Source: Lachnospira sp. UBA5912 (GTDB lineage: Bacteria > Bacillota > Clostridia > Lachnospirales > Lachnospiraceae). Taken from it: a stretch of 6,982 nt of DNA. Below are positions 1 to 5,573 of this stretch, one piece after another. The DNA lies in contig DJDY01000224.1 in the NCBI GenBank assembly GCA_002435585.1, positions 1-6,982 of the forward strand, in the 5' to 3' direction. The position numbers and the translations under genes are program-made. Positions within the stretch are counted from its first letter, which is position 1. Every line of letters begins with the position of its first letter. The notes below the pieces were generated by a model, which saw only the letters and a list, made by a program, of their open reading frames with translations, was not told the DNA's origin and made no database searches.

Positions 1-62
1 ATTTCCTTATCTTCTACATCTACGTATAAATCTTTTATATTTAATAAATTCTTGTCTGACAT
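1..62 (-). CDS. sufC: SufC, Fe-S cluster assembly ATPase (N-terminal fragment)
   Basis: Only the first 20 codons lie in the window; the gene continues past the left edge. The N-terminus MSDKNLLNIKDLYVDVEDKE has the pattern of the first beta strands of SufC, the ABC-type ATPase of the SUF Fe-S scaffold complex (SufBCD), whose usual opening is a short lead, then L-x-I-K-x-L-x-V-x-V-E-x-K-E. The ATG at 60-62 is preceded by an AAAGGAAA ribosome binding site about 8 nt upstream. It lies 58 bp downstream of an Rrf2-family regulator on the same strand with no terminator between them, the usual regulator-then-sufC order in Clostridia. Walker motifs are outside the window, so the call rests on the N-terminal pattern plus context; another ABC ATPase is possible but less likely. 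Confidence 0.78.
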   Translation of the reverse strand, partial: MSDKNLLNIKDLYVDVEDKE

Positions 63-120
63 AATATAGTTTCCTTTCTTAACCATTCATATTTTAATTT
101 AAATATTTATAACTATGTGA

Positions 121-567
121 TTATTTATTCGCAGCTCCTGCCCTGTCATTTTGTTCTTTAATAGCAAGCTTTGCAACATCTGCAAGTGACATATTATCAA
201 AATAGTCATTAATAAGTTTTGCAAGTCCTTCCCATATAGGAAGCGTATAACAGGCACTTGAACGTTCACACGTATTCTGTTCATCCTTAAGACATGCCAC
301 TGGTGCAAGCGAGCCCTCTGTAAGATTAAGTATCTCACTTATTGAATAATCAGAAGGTTCTCTTGTAAGTCTATAACCACCACCATGTCCGCTTGCTGCT
401 TCTATAAGGTGAGCCTTTGACAACATTCTTGTGATTGTTTCAAGATATTTCTGCGACAAATCCTCCTTCTGTGATATTTCTTTAAGAGGAATATAATCAT
501 CGCTGTGATTAACCGCCAGATATACCATAACCCTTAGAGCATATCTGCCTTTTGATGAAATAACCAT
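121..567 (-). CDS. Rrf2 family transcriptional regulator (IscR/SufR-like), probable suf operon regulator
   Basis: A 148-residue protein, the normal Rrf2 length. It opens with the family signature S-S-K-G-R-Y-A-L-R (residues 4-12), followed by a winged helix-turn-helix: L28-K-E-I-S, the recognition helix region L37-S-Q-K-Y-L-E-T-I, L49...L54, and the wing G60-H-G-G-G-Y-R-L67. Three cysteines, C92, C100 and C106, match the cluster-ligand region of IscR (C92, C98, C104 in E. coli, from memory), but the first gap is two residues longer. This makes a Fe-S-binding sensor likely rather than a cysteine-metabolism regulator such as CymR, which lacks these cysteines. The gene is followed by sufC, so the expected role is control of SUF Fe-S cluster biogenesis, probably with autoregulation. 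The start is fixed by the family N-terminus and a GGAAAGGG site 11 nt upstream. Its promoter is described at 718-746. Confidence 0.9.
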   Translation of the reverse strand: MVISSKGRYALRVMVYLAVNHSDDYIPLKEISQKEDLSQKYLETITRMLSKAHLIEAASGHGGGYRLTREPSDYSISEILNLTEGSLAPVACLKDEQNTCERSSACYTLPIWEGLAKLINDYFDNMSLADVAKLAIKEQNDRAGAANK

Positions 568-664
568 AACTTAATTATCCCTTTCCACATATAAATAACC
601 TTTACATAAGCATAATTATTACATACATCCATTGTTAATCCTGCAAAACAGATATAATTACAGC

Positions 665-730
665 AAATATGATACCCATAAATATAATGTAAATTATTCT
701 CAATAAAGCGTAATGAAATAATATACCCAT
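665..730 (-). repeat. Direct repeat at the suf promoter, candidate operator
   Basis: Read on the plus strand, AAATAnnATACCCAT occurs at 665-679 and again at 716-730, identical at 13 of 15 positions and 51 bp apart, close to five helical turns. The right-hand copy covers the -10 and spacer of the regulator promoter; the left-hand copy lies about 35-45 bp downstream of the expected start. This placement suits repression by roadblock or promoter occlusion, plausibly by the Rrf2 protein itself. The sites are direct repeats rather than clear dyads, whereas Rrf2 dimers usually bind dyads, so the assignment is tentative. Confidence 0.4.
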
Positions 731-746
731 TCGCCTACTGTGTCAA
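718..746 (-). promoter_or_regulatory. Sigma-A promoter for the Rrf2-suf operon
   Basis: Read on the minus strand: a perfect -35 TTGACA (741-746), a 17-bp spacer and -10 TATTAT (718-723, five of six to TATAAT). Transcription would start near 711, giving a leader of about 144 nt before the regulator start codon at 567. A weaker second candidate lies closer to the gene: TTGCAG (641-646), 17 bp, TGTAAT (618-623). One copy of a repeated candidate operator overlaps the -10 and spacer of the strong promoter. Confidence 0.72.
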
Positions 747-930
747 TAGGTGATTAAAATGTATGACATTAATTTTATATCTGGAATTACATCTCCGTAA
801 TACATAAAAATCACACAAATATTATTATTGTTGCTAATATGCTTTTTAATATACCTGCATTGTGTTTAAACTCCATAATTTAGCAAAATATTATATGTAG
901 TTTCTTGTTGTTTTTTGTGTATTTTATACT

Positions 931-958
931 TTTATATTCATTTTATATATGTTAAAAT
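931..958 (+). promoter_or_regulatory. Weak candidate promoter for the chemoreceptor gene
   Basis: TTTATA (931-936), a 16-bp spacer and TAAAAT (953-958) fit a degenerate sigma-A promoter whose transcript would start near 965, just before the structured leader. The surroundings are so AT-rich that such matches arise easily by chance. I saw no motility sigma factor site (TAAA...GCCGATA) upstream of this gene. Confidence 0.28.
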
Positions 959-1006
959 AATAGCAGACCTTTTGTCAGAATATTTTAATGTACCGCATTA
1001 TCATTA

Positions 1007-1062
1007 CCCATTTATTCATCAACAGGTGCATATTTTCTATCTATTAAGAAAATCAGAATGGG
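1007..1062 (+). promoter_or_regulatory. Nested hairpin in the chemoreceptor leader
   Basis: CCCATT (1007-1012) is complementary to AATGGG (1057-1062) and encloses a second perfect hairpin, ATTTTCT (1032-1038) with AGAAAAT (1047-1053) around an 8-nt loop. Another CCCATT lies downstream at 1118-1123, so AATGGG could pair with either copy but not both. This is a pattern seen in switching leader RNAs. No known riboswitch class is recognised. Confidence 0.4.
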
Positions 1063-1063
1063 G

Positions 1064-1084
1064 GTGTGAAAATATTTTTCACAC
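1064..1084 (+). promoter_or_regulatory. Perfect 9-bp hairpin or operator palindrome in the chemoreceptor leader
   Basis: GTGTGAAAA (1064-1072) and TTTTCACAC (1076-1084) are perfectly complementary around the 3-nt loop TAT. No T-tract follows on either strand, so it is not an intrinsic terminator. It may be an RNA hairpin in the leader or a DNA operator. CACAC at its 3' end could alternatively pair with GTGTG at 1135-1139, close to the ribosome binding site. Confidence 0.5.
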
Positions 1085-1089
1085 GCGTA

Positions 1090-1129
1090 GTTTGTGCCAG
1101 AGCGCACTTGACACAAACCCATTATGCGC
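1090..1129 (+). promoter_or_regulatory. Possible H-type pseudoknot upstream of the chemoreceptor start
   Basis: GTTTGTG (1090-1096) pairs perfectly with CACAAAC (1112-1118). The enclosed loop contains GCGCA (1102-1106), which is perfectly complementary to TGCGC (1125-1129) just downstream. Together these form the H-type pseudoknot arrangement, with connecting loops of 5, 5 and 6 nt. It ends 14 nt before the Shine-Dalgarno region. A competing outer helix, CGCGTA (1084-1089) with TATGCG (1123-1128, one G-U pair), would exclude the second stem. It does not match the conserved bases I know for c-di-GMP-I, c-di-GMP-II, preQ1 or SAM-II riboswitches. Function unknown. Confidence 0.42.
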
Positions 1130-1143
1130 AATATGTGTGCAGA

Positions 1144-1150
1144 AATGAGG
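1144..1150 (+). promoter_or_regulatory. Ribosome binding site that fixes the chemoreceptor start
   Basis: AATGAGG ends 6 nt before the ATG at 1157. The reading frame is open further upstream, with ATGs at 1124 and 1145, but the first falls in the putative pseudoknot and the second is inside this ribosome binding site. The ATG at 1157 is therefore the better start. Confidence 0.75.
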
Positions 1151-1156
1151 ATTAAT

Positions 1157-3214
1157 ATGAAAAAGACACAAGAAAAAGATTCTACGGCTACTTCTGGCAT
1201 GCCGGACAAGAAACAGGAAAAGATCTCCAAAAAAATAGCCAGACAGATTGGTATTCCAACCTGTATTATTTTTCTTATTGTAGCAGTAGTCATGGCTGTA
1301 GTTGTCAAACTTCAGCTTGATACCTCCAACGAAAAGGAACTTACTCTTGAGTCACAGTCTGCTTCTAATGAACTCAACACATTCTTCCAGCAGTATATGA
1401 AATCAGTAAGCCACCTTGCTGTTAATCCACAGGTTAAAAACGTTATTGCAGCCACTAATGCAGCCACCGCTATAACACAGACACCGGATTATTCTTCCGT
1501 ATTGCAATATATGGTAAGTATGCAGCAGGAAGATTCTGATAATATAATGGCTGTCTGGATTGCATCTATCGATGCTAATGTACTTACACAATCTGATGGA
1601 TACACAAGTGGTAAAGATTTCCAGATAACGTCCCGTGAGTGGTATTCCGTTACCAAGTCTAAATCTGTTATGCTTACCAAGCCCTATGTAGATGCCAGCA
1701 CCGGCACTAATATAGTAAGTGCTGCTGCCCCAATATGTGATTCATCAGGAAAAGTTGTCGGCGTTGCAGGTCTTGATTTATCACTTGAACATGTTGATGA
1801 GATTCTTTCCCAATGCACGATTGGTAAAACAGGTTATGTCATTATGACAGCTTCTGATGGAACTGTTATATATCATCCTGACTCATCATTTATACAGCAG
1901 TCATTAAGCAAAATGGGTATATCATCTAATGTAACTGATCTTATATCTTCTAGCAAAGATGGATTTGTTAAATACAAGATAAGCAGTACAACCAAATATG
2001 GTTATGTAACCTCAATTGACAATACTGGTTACGTAGTACTCAGCAGCTTATCTTCTGGAGAATATTCAGAGAGCCTTGTAAGAACAATTATTATCATGGT
2101 TGTCATATTCATAATAGGTGCCGCCATAATATTCTTTGCTATAAACAAAGTTGCCAGTTCTATAACCAAGCCTATTGAAACCCTTGATGCTGCTGCTAAA
2201 GAGCTTGCCGATGGCAACCTTGATGTCCATCTTGAAGTAACTACCAACGATGAAATCGGCAACCTTGGTCATTCAATACAGTGCACTGTTATACGTCTTA
2301 AAGAGTATATAGCCTACATAGATGAAGTATCTGAGGTTCTTGCAAAAATGGCTGATGGAACTCTTGCTATCCAACTTAAACAGGATTATGTAGGTGAATT
2401 CAGTAAAATAAAGGATGCTCTTCTTAATATTTCATCTTCTATGACCGATATCATGACAGGTATAAGCGAAAGCTCCGGTCAGGTATCCGCTGGTTCCGAT
2501 GATCTTGCCAAAGCCGCCCAGACACTTGCAGAAGGTGCTACTAACCAGGCTGCATCTGTTGAAGAGCTTGTTGCTACAACTGACAATATCGTAACCGAAT
2601 TACAAAACAGCAAGGAAGATGCTCTTAACTGTGCTTCTGAAGCCAAAGATGTTTCTACCATGGCTAACAACAGCAAGCAGCACATGCAGGATATGCTTAA
2701 TGCCATGAATATGATAAGTGAAACATCTAACAAAGTAGTCAGCATTATACATACAATAGAAGAAATTGCAGACCAGACTAACCTGCTTTCACTCAATGCA
2801 TCAATTGAGGCTGCAAGAGCAGGAGAAGCCGGACGTGGATTTGCTGTAGTTGCTTCCGAAATAAGTTCACTCGCAGCTCAAAGCTCAGAGGCTGCTGCCA
2901 ATTCAAAGGAACTTATAGGTGTATCTATAAGTGAAATAGAAAAGGGTGTCAACCTTGCGAATGAAGTAACTGACATTCTCCAGTCCGTAGTTACTGATAT
3001 CGATAATCTGAGTAATATGGTTACCCATACTGCCGAATTATCTGTTGAACAGGAAGAAAATATGAAACAGATGCAGGTAGGAATCGATAACATAGCACAG
3101 GCTGTCCAGGATACATCTGCAACTGCACAGGAAAGTTCAGCTACATCCGAAGAACTTGCGGCACAGGCAGAAGTACTCATGGATCTTATTAAAAAGTTCG
3201 ATCTGAGTAAATAA
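1157..3214 (+). CDS. Methyl-accepting chemotaxis protein with dCache_1 sensor domain
   Basis: A 685-residue membrane chemoreceptor that signals to CheA/CheW. Order: a short basic cytoplasmic lead; a first membrane helix at about 29-52; an extracellular dCache_1 domain at about 53-305; a second membrane helix at about 310-333; a HAMP domain (I-T-K-P-I ... N-D-E-I-G); a second HAMP-like helical stretch (A-K-M-A-D-G-T-L); then the long methylated coiled coil. The hairpin tip at about 536-566 carries the conserved [22 protein letters not shown], which defines the family. In the sensor, R160, W162, Y163, Y177 and D207 match the amino-acid-binding motif of dCache_1 receptors in order and spacing, so an amino-acid-like ligand is likely. 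There is no CheR-binding pentapeptide at the C-terminus. The gene stands alone, without neighbouring che genes, and is closed by a strong terminator. Confidence 0.95.
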   Translation: MKKTQEKDSTATSGMPDKKQEKISKKIARQIGIPTCIIFLIVAVVMAVVVKLQLDTSNEKELTLESQSASNELNTFFQQYMKSVSHLAVNPQVKNVIAATNAATAITQTPDYSSVLQYMVSMQQEDSDNIMAVWIASIDANVLTQSDGYTSGKDFQITSREWYSVTKSKSVMLTKPYVDASTGTNIVSAAAPICDSSGKVVGVAGLDLSLEHVDEILSQCTIGKTGYVIMTASDGTVIYHPDSSFIQQSLSKMGISSNVTDLISSSKDGFVKYKISSTTKYGYVTSIDNTGYVVLSSLSSGEYSESLVRTIIIMVVIFIIGAAIIFFAINKVASSITKPIETLDAAAKELADGNLDVHLEVTTNDEIGNLGHSIQCTVIRLKEYIAYIDEVSEVLAKMADGTLAIQLKQDYVGEFSKIKDALLNISSSMTDIMTGISESSGQVSAGSDDLAKAAQTLAEGATNQAASVEELVATTDNIVTELQNSKEDALNCASEAKDVSTMANNSKQHMQDMLNAMNMISETSNKVVSIIHTIEEIADQTNLLSLNASIEAARAGEAGRGFAVVASEISSLAAQSSEAAANSKELIGVSISEIEKGVNLANEVTDILQSVVTDIDNLSNMVTHTAELSVEQEENMKQMQVGIDNIAQAVQDTSATAQESSATSEELAAQAEVLMDLIKKFDLSK

Positions 3215-3281
3215 AGCAAATAACTAATTTATTTATAAAATGTTATATCTATAATAAAACATCATATATAATCAGCTATTT

Positions 3282-3328
3282 AAAAAGATGGCAGTGAATC
3301 CGCTAGGAAAACCCACTGCCATCTTTTT
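3282..3328. terminator. Bidirectional intrinsic terminator between convergent genes
   Basis: AAAAAGATGGCAGTG (3282-3296) and CACTGCCATCTTTTT (3314-3328) are perfectly complementary over 15 bp around a 17-nt loop. On the plus strand the T-run extends into TATTTT, ending the chemoreceptor transcript about 70 nt after its stop. On the minus strand the A-run becomes a T-run about 15 nt after the stop of the gene at 3344-4069. It serves both. Confidence 0.93.
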
Positions 3329-3343
3329 ATTTTATTCTATATT

Positions 3344-4069
3344 CTAATATAACTTTTTAAGCTCCTCATCACTTATCTTACCATCAAGGAAATCTTCCCA
3401 GAAACTTTTAGAGCTTGCAAACTTATAATCCGCATTCTTATCAAAAGTGTTAAGAAAATCTGTAACTTTCTCATAGTCACCCTTATGCTTATAGCTCATT
3501 CTCCAAAGCTCTGTCTTTTCACCATCCTTAAACTGTGTGCAAACGATACCATCTTCACTAAAAGCTGTAATTGTCCAGGTTGTCTTAACATCACCGATAT
3601 CTTCTGCTGAAGCACATTCTGTTACACCATCTGTACTGCTTATGCCCTCTTGTGTGCTTCCTGTCAATGCAAGCTCCTGTTGCTTGGTAAACTCCCTATT
3701 AGCTGTTACTCTGTCGGAAAGCTCTTCTACAATATCCTTCGCTGTTTCTTCTGATTTTTCTTTATTAGCAACACTTACTTCCTTCTCATACTCAACAGCT
3801 TCCTTGAAATCATCAATAAAATTATCAACGCGTTCCATGAGCTTATCCCATTCCTTATCGCTCATATCCCGGATATTGGTTGAAGAAGTACTTTCATGTG
3901 ACCTGGAAGTATTTTCTTCTGCTTTATCCAAACCAGTTCCTGTCACAGCCCCACTTCCTGCCTTTTCTATGCTTTCAGAAAAGCTCTTAGTATCAGTTGT
4001 TCCTGTAGCAGTATTATATCCGTTATACCCTGCATAATAAGTGTCTGAATATCCTGTGTTTACTTTCAT
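3344..4069 (-). CDS. Hypothetical protein, S/T-rich N-terminus and charged helical middle
   Basis: I do not recognise a function. The 241-residue product (from the ATG at 4069) has no signal peptide or membrane segment, so it is probably cytoplasmic. Residues 1-68 are rich in Ser, Thr, Gly and Tyr (opening MKVNTGYSDTYYAGYNGY) and look disordered. Residues 69-130 are highly charged and helical (S-D-K-E-W-D-K-L-M-E-R-V-D-N-F-I-D-D-F-K). Residues about 160-241 look like a small folded domain with W165, W189 and W224, ending D-E-E-L-K-K-L-Y. This architecture resembles uncharacterised proteins common in Lachnospiraceae (possibly the DUF6033 type, from memory, unverified). Two starts are possible: ATG at 4069 with AAAGGA 5 nt upstream, or GTG at 4108 with AGGAG 6 nt upstream, which adds 13 residues. 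I prefer the ATG. It is a single-gene unit, with terminators on both sides. Confidence 0.75.
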   Translation of the reverse strand: MKVNTGYSDTYYAGYNGYNTATGTTDTKSFSESIEKAGSGAVTGTGLDKAEENTSRSHESTSSTNIRDMSDKEWDKLMERVDNFIDDFKEAVEYEKEVSVANKEKSEETAKDIVEELSDRVTANREFTKQQELALTGSTQEGISSTDGVTECASAEDIGDVKTTWTITAFSEDGIVCTQFKDGEKTELWRMSYKHKGDYEKVTDFLNTFDKNADYKFASSKSFWEDFLDGKISDEELKKLY

Positions 4070-4074
4070 CCTTA

Positions 4075-4080
4075 TCCTTT
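4075..4080 (-). promoter_or_regulatory. Ribosome binding site for the preferred start of the hypothetical gene
   Basis: AAAGGA on the minus strand sits 5 nt before the ATG at 4069. A competing AGGAG at 4115-4119 sits 6 nt before an in-frame GTG at 4108. Both are good sites, so the start is ambiguous from sequence alone. Confidence 0.5.
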
Positions 4081-4158
4081 CTGTAGCTGCTCTGTCATTC
4101 ACAGCCACGCTGCTCTCCTGTAAAGGTCCAAGCAGTTATTTAGTATTATTTATATTTA

Positions 4159-4190
4159 TTGTATACTTATAAAATATATAAGATATACAA
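4159..4190. repeat. AT-rich 32-bp palindrome upstream of the hypothetical gene
   Basis: TTGTATA (4159-4165) pairs with TATACAA (4184-4190). The inner arms CTTATA (4166-4171) and TATAAG (4177-4182) continue the pairing, leaving one unpaired base (4183) and a 5-nt centre: 13 bp of dyad symmetry in all. It lies about 90 bp upstream of the minus-strand start at 4069, and its right edge touches the T-tract of the methyltransferase terminator. It could be an operator or promoter element for the hypothetical gene, or a cruciform-forming spacer. Confidence 0.45.
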
Positions 4191-4232
4191 AAATAGCACT
4201 TTATCTCATATCAATCCGTTGAAATAAAGTGC
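4189..4232 (-). terminator. Intrinsic terminator of the rRNA methyltransferase gene
   Basis: On the minus strand GCACTTTAT (4224-4232) pairs with ATAAAGTGC (4196-4204), followed by TATTTTT. The 19-nt loop can fold further through TCAA/TTGA around a 4-nt turn (4211-4222). It lies 47 bp past the stop of the gene at 4279-5442. Confidence 0.85.
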
Positions 4233-4278
4233 CATCCTAGCAATATATATATCGTCATATATAAATAAAAGTTAATAC

Positions 4279-5442
4279 TTATCTGACTAAAGCTATCACA
4301 TTTTCTGTATTATCCGTAAACGGAAACATATCAAAAGGCTTACATCCCTTAACCTTATAACCACCTCTTATAAGCACATCTATATCTCTTCTCTGCGTAT
4401 CCGGATTGCATGAAACATATACGACCCTATCCGGCTTTATCTTAAGAATCGCATTAAGAAAATCTTCACTGCTGCCACTTCTTGGCGGATCCATAATAAC
4501 AACATCTGCTTTTTTCTTTGCAGCATATTCTATTAAGAATTCACCAGCATCCGCATTAACGAACTTTATATTCTTAATATTATTCATCCTGGCATTTTCC
4601 TCTGCATCCTTAACCGCATCCTTATTAAGCTCGACACCTATAACCTGTCCTGCCTTTCCAGATGCAGCTATTCCAATAGTTCCTATGCCGCAGTAAGCAT
4701 CTATAACCGTGTCCTTTTTTGTAATATCTGCCATACTGATTGCAGCCTTATAAAGCTTTTCTGTCTGCTGGTGGTTAATCTGATAGAATGATGATGGGCT
4801 TATTCTGAACCTGTAGCCACATAACACATCCTCTATATATCCCTTACCTGTAAGCACTATATTTCTTGGACCAAGCACCATACTTGTGTTGTAGGCGTTT
4901 ACATTCTGTACGATAGTATTAATCTCCGGATGCTTTTCCTTAAGGACTTTCAGGAAATGTGTCTTAGATGGAAACGCAACCTCACTTGTGACAAGCACAA
5001 GCATAATCTCCTTAGTTGAAAAGCCCTTTCTTAAAAGGATATGCCTTATAAATCCAGTACCCTTATCCTCATTATATGGCTTATACTTAAAAGACTTAAA
5101 AAGTTCTCTTAACGTTGCTATTATCCTGCTGCACTGACTATCCTCCAACAAGCATTCTGACACAGGAACAATAATATGACTGTTCTGTTCATATGTTCCT
5201 GTTATGATATTTCCATTCTTATCCTCACCTACAACTGCATGCACTTTATTGCGGTAATGTACCGGTCTGTACATGCCAGTTATCTCATCAACATGGCATA
5301 CTCCCTTAAACAGCCTATCTATATAATTCTGTTTTACCTTTAATTCGTTATCATACTTCATACCTGCATATGCACAGCTTCCACATCTGTCAGCACTCTC
5401 ACAGTTAATTACACGTTTCTTCTCATCATATACGTTGGACAT
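4279..5442 (-). CDS. rlmD: 23S rRNA (uracil-C5)-methyltransferase, RlmD/RlmCD (RumA) family, short form
   Basis: This enzyme transfers a methyl group from S-adenosylmethionine to C5 of a uracil in 23S rRNA (U1939 and/or U747 in characterised members). The protein has 387 residues. A 4Fe-4S cluster site is formed by C14-x5-C20-x2-C23 plus C97, as in RumA. The SAM-binding motif is D248-A-Y-C-G-I-G-T-I-G-I258, followed by E271, then M-D-P-P-R (317-321). The catalytic cysteine is C345 in S-C-N-P-D-T, and the likely general base is E380 in T-E-N-V-I-A-L. The N-terminal TRAM RNA-binding domain seen in many members is missing; the protein begins almost at the cluster motif. The frame is open 34 codons further, to 5544, but that part has no ribosome binding site. 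The ATG at 5442 follows AAAGGAG by 5 nt, so it was chosen. Specificity for U1939, U747 or both cannot be read from sequence. Confidence 0.92.
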   Translation of the reverse strand: MSNVYDEKKRVINCESADRCGSCAYAGMKYDNELKVKQNYIDRLFKGVCHVDEITGMYRPVHYRNKVHAVVGEDKNGNIITGTYEQNSHIIVPVSECLLEDSQCSRIIATLRELFKSFKYKPYNEDKGTGFIRHILLRKGFSTKEIMLVLVTSEVAFPSKTHFLKVLKEKHPEINTIVQNVNAYNTSMVLGPRNIVLTGKGYIEDVLCGYRFRISPSSFYQINHQQTEKLYKAAISMADITKKDTVIDAYCGIGTIGIAASGKAGQVIGVELNKDAVKDAEENARMNNIKNIKFVNADAGEFLIEYAAKKKADVVIMDPPRSGSSEDFLNAILKIKPDRVVYVSCNPDTQRRDIDVLIRGGYKVKGCKPFDMFPFTDNTENVIALVR

Positions 5443-5447
5443 ACCTT

Positions 5448-5454
5448 CTCCTTT
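5448..5454 (-). promoter_or_regulatory. Ribosome binding site fixing the methyltransferase start
   Basis: AAAGGAG on the minus strand, 5 nt before the ATG at 5442. The upstream in-frame ATG at 5544 has only AT-rich sequence before it. Confidence 0.8.
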
Positions 5455-5477
5455 ACATACACAATTTATATAATGCC

Positions 5478-5500
5478 GTGGTCCAGGGTCCACCCTCCAC
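5478..5500 (-). promoter_or_regulatory. GC-rich hairpin in the methyltransferase leader
   Basis: On the minus strand GTGG (5497-5500) and AGGG (5493-5496) pair with CCCT (5485-5488) and CCAC (5478-5481), around a TGGA tetraloop with a 3-nt bulge. This is a local GC island in a very AT-rich region, about 35 nt before the start codon. It also contains the near-tandem plus-strand words GGTCCA at 5480-5485 and 5487-5492. It may influence translation of the methyltransferase; function is unproven. Confidence 0.4.
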
Positions 5501-5573
5501 TTGTAAATATGCTCTTGAAGTTTTAGACCTTTTGATCCTGACATCTTTATATTAAATGTTATACCTGCATATA

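Larger units (their letters stand above)
568..1156. other. Divergent intergenic region between the Rrf2 regulator and the chemoreceptor
   Basis: This 589-bp stretch contains no credible gene; the short open frames in it lack ribosome binding sites and family features. It holds a strong minus-strand promoter for the regulator (718-746), a repeated candidate operator (665-679 and 716-730), a weak plus-strand promoter (931-958) and a structured chemoreceptor leader (about 990-1156). The part from 747 to 930 is very AT-rich. Apart from short self-complementary words (for example GTTTAAAC at 864-871) I see nothing definable in it. Confidence 0.7.

Noticed and set aside
1064..1129. Intrinsic terminator or attenuator in the chemoreceptor leader
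   Set aside because: None of the hairpins is followed by a T-run, so transcription termination is not supported; control at translation or by DNA binding fits better.
1109..1138. TTGACA at 1109-1114 as the chemoreceptor promoter
   Set aside because: At 17-18 bp spacing the -10 is poor (ATATGT or TATGTG), and the start would fall on top of the ribosome binding site; the word is part of the pseudoknot stem.
990..1156. c-di-GMP riboswitch, often found before chemoreceptor genes
   Set aside because: The conserved bases I recall of class I (GCAAA...ACGCAAAGC) and class II (CACTTGA...AGTAG...AACCGACC) are absent. A GCACTTGA-like word occurs, but the rest does not follow.
1012..1308. Minus-strand open frame of 98 codons covering the chemoreceptor start
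   Set aside because: It overlaps the well-supported chemoreceptor N-terminus and leader, shows no family features and is the complement of a membrane-helix coding stretch.
3537..4037. Plus-strand open frame of 166 codons
   Set aside because: It is antisense to the hypothetical gene and is a Ser/Leu/Val-rich mirror of its S/T/E-rich codons, with no ribosome binding site.
5443..5544. 34-residue N-terminal extension of the methyltransferase
   Set aside because: The frame is open, but the ATG at 5544 has no ribosome binding site, the segment matches no family region I know, and the ATG at 5442 has AAAGGAG at ideal spacing.
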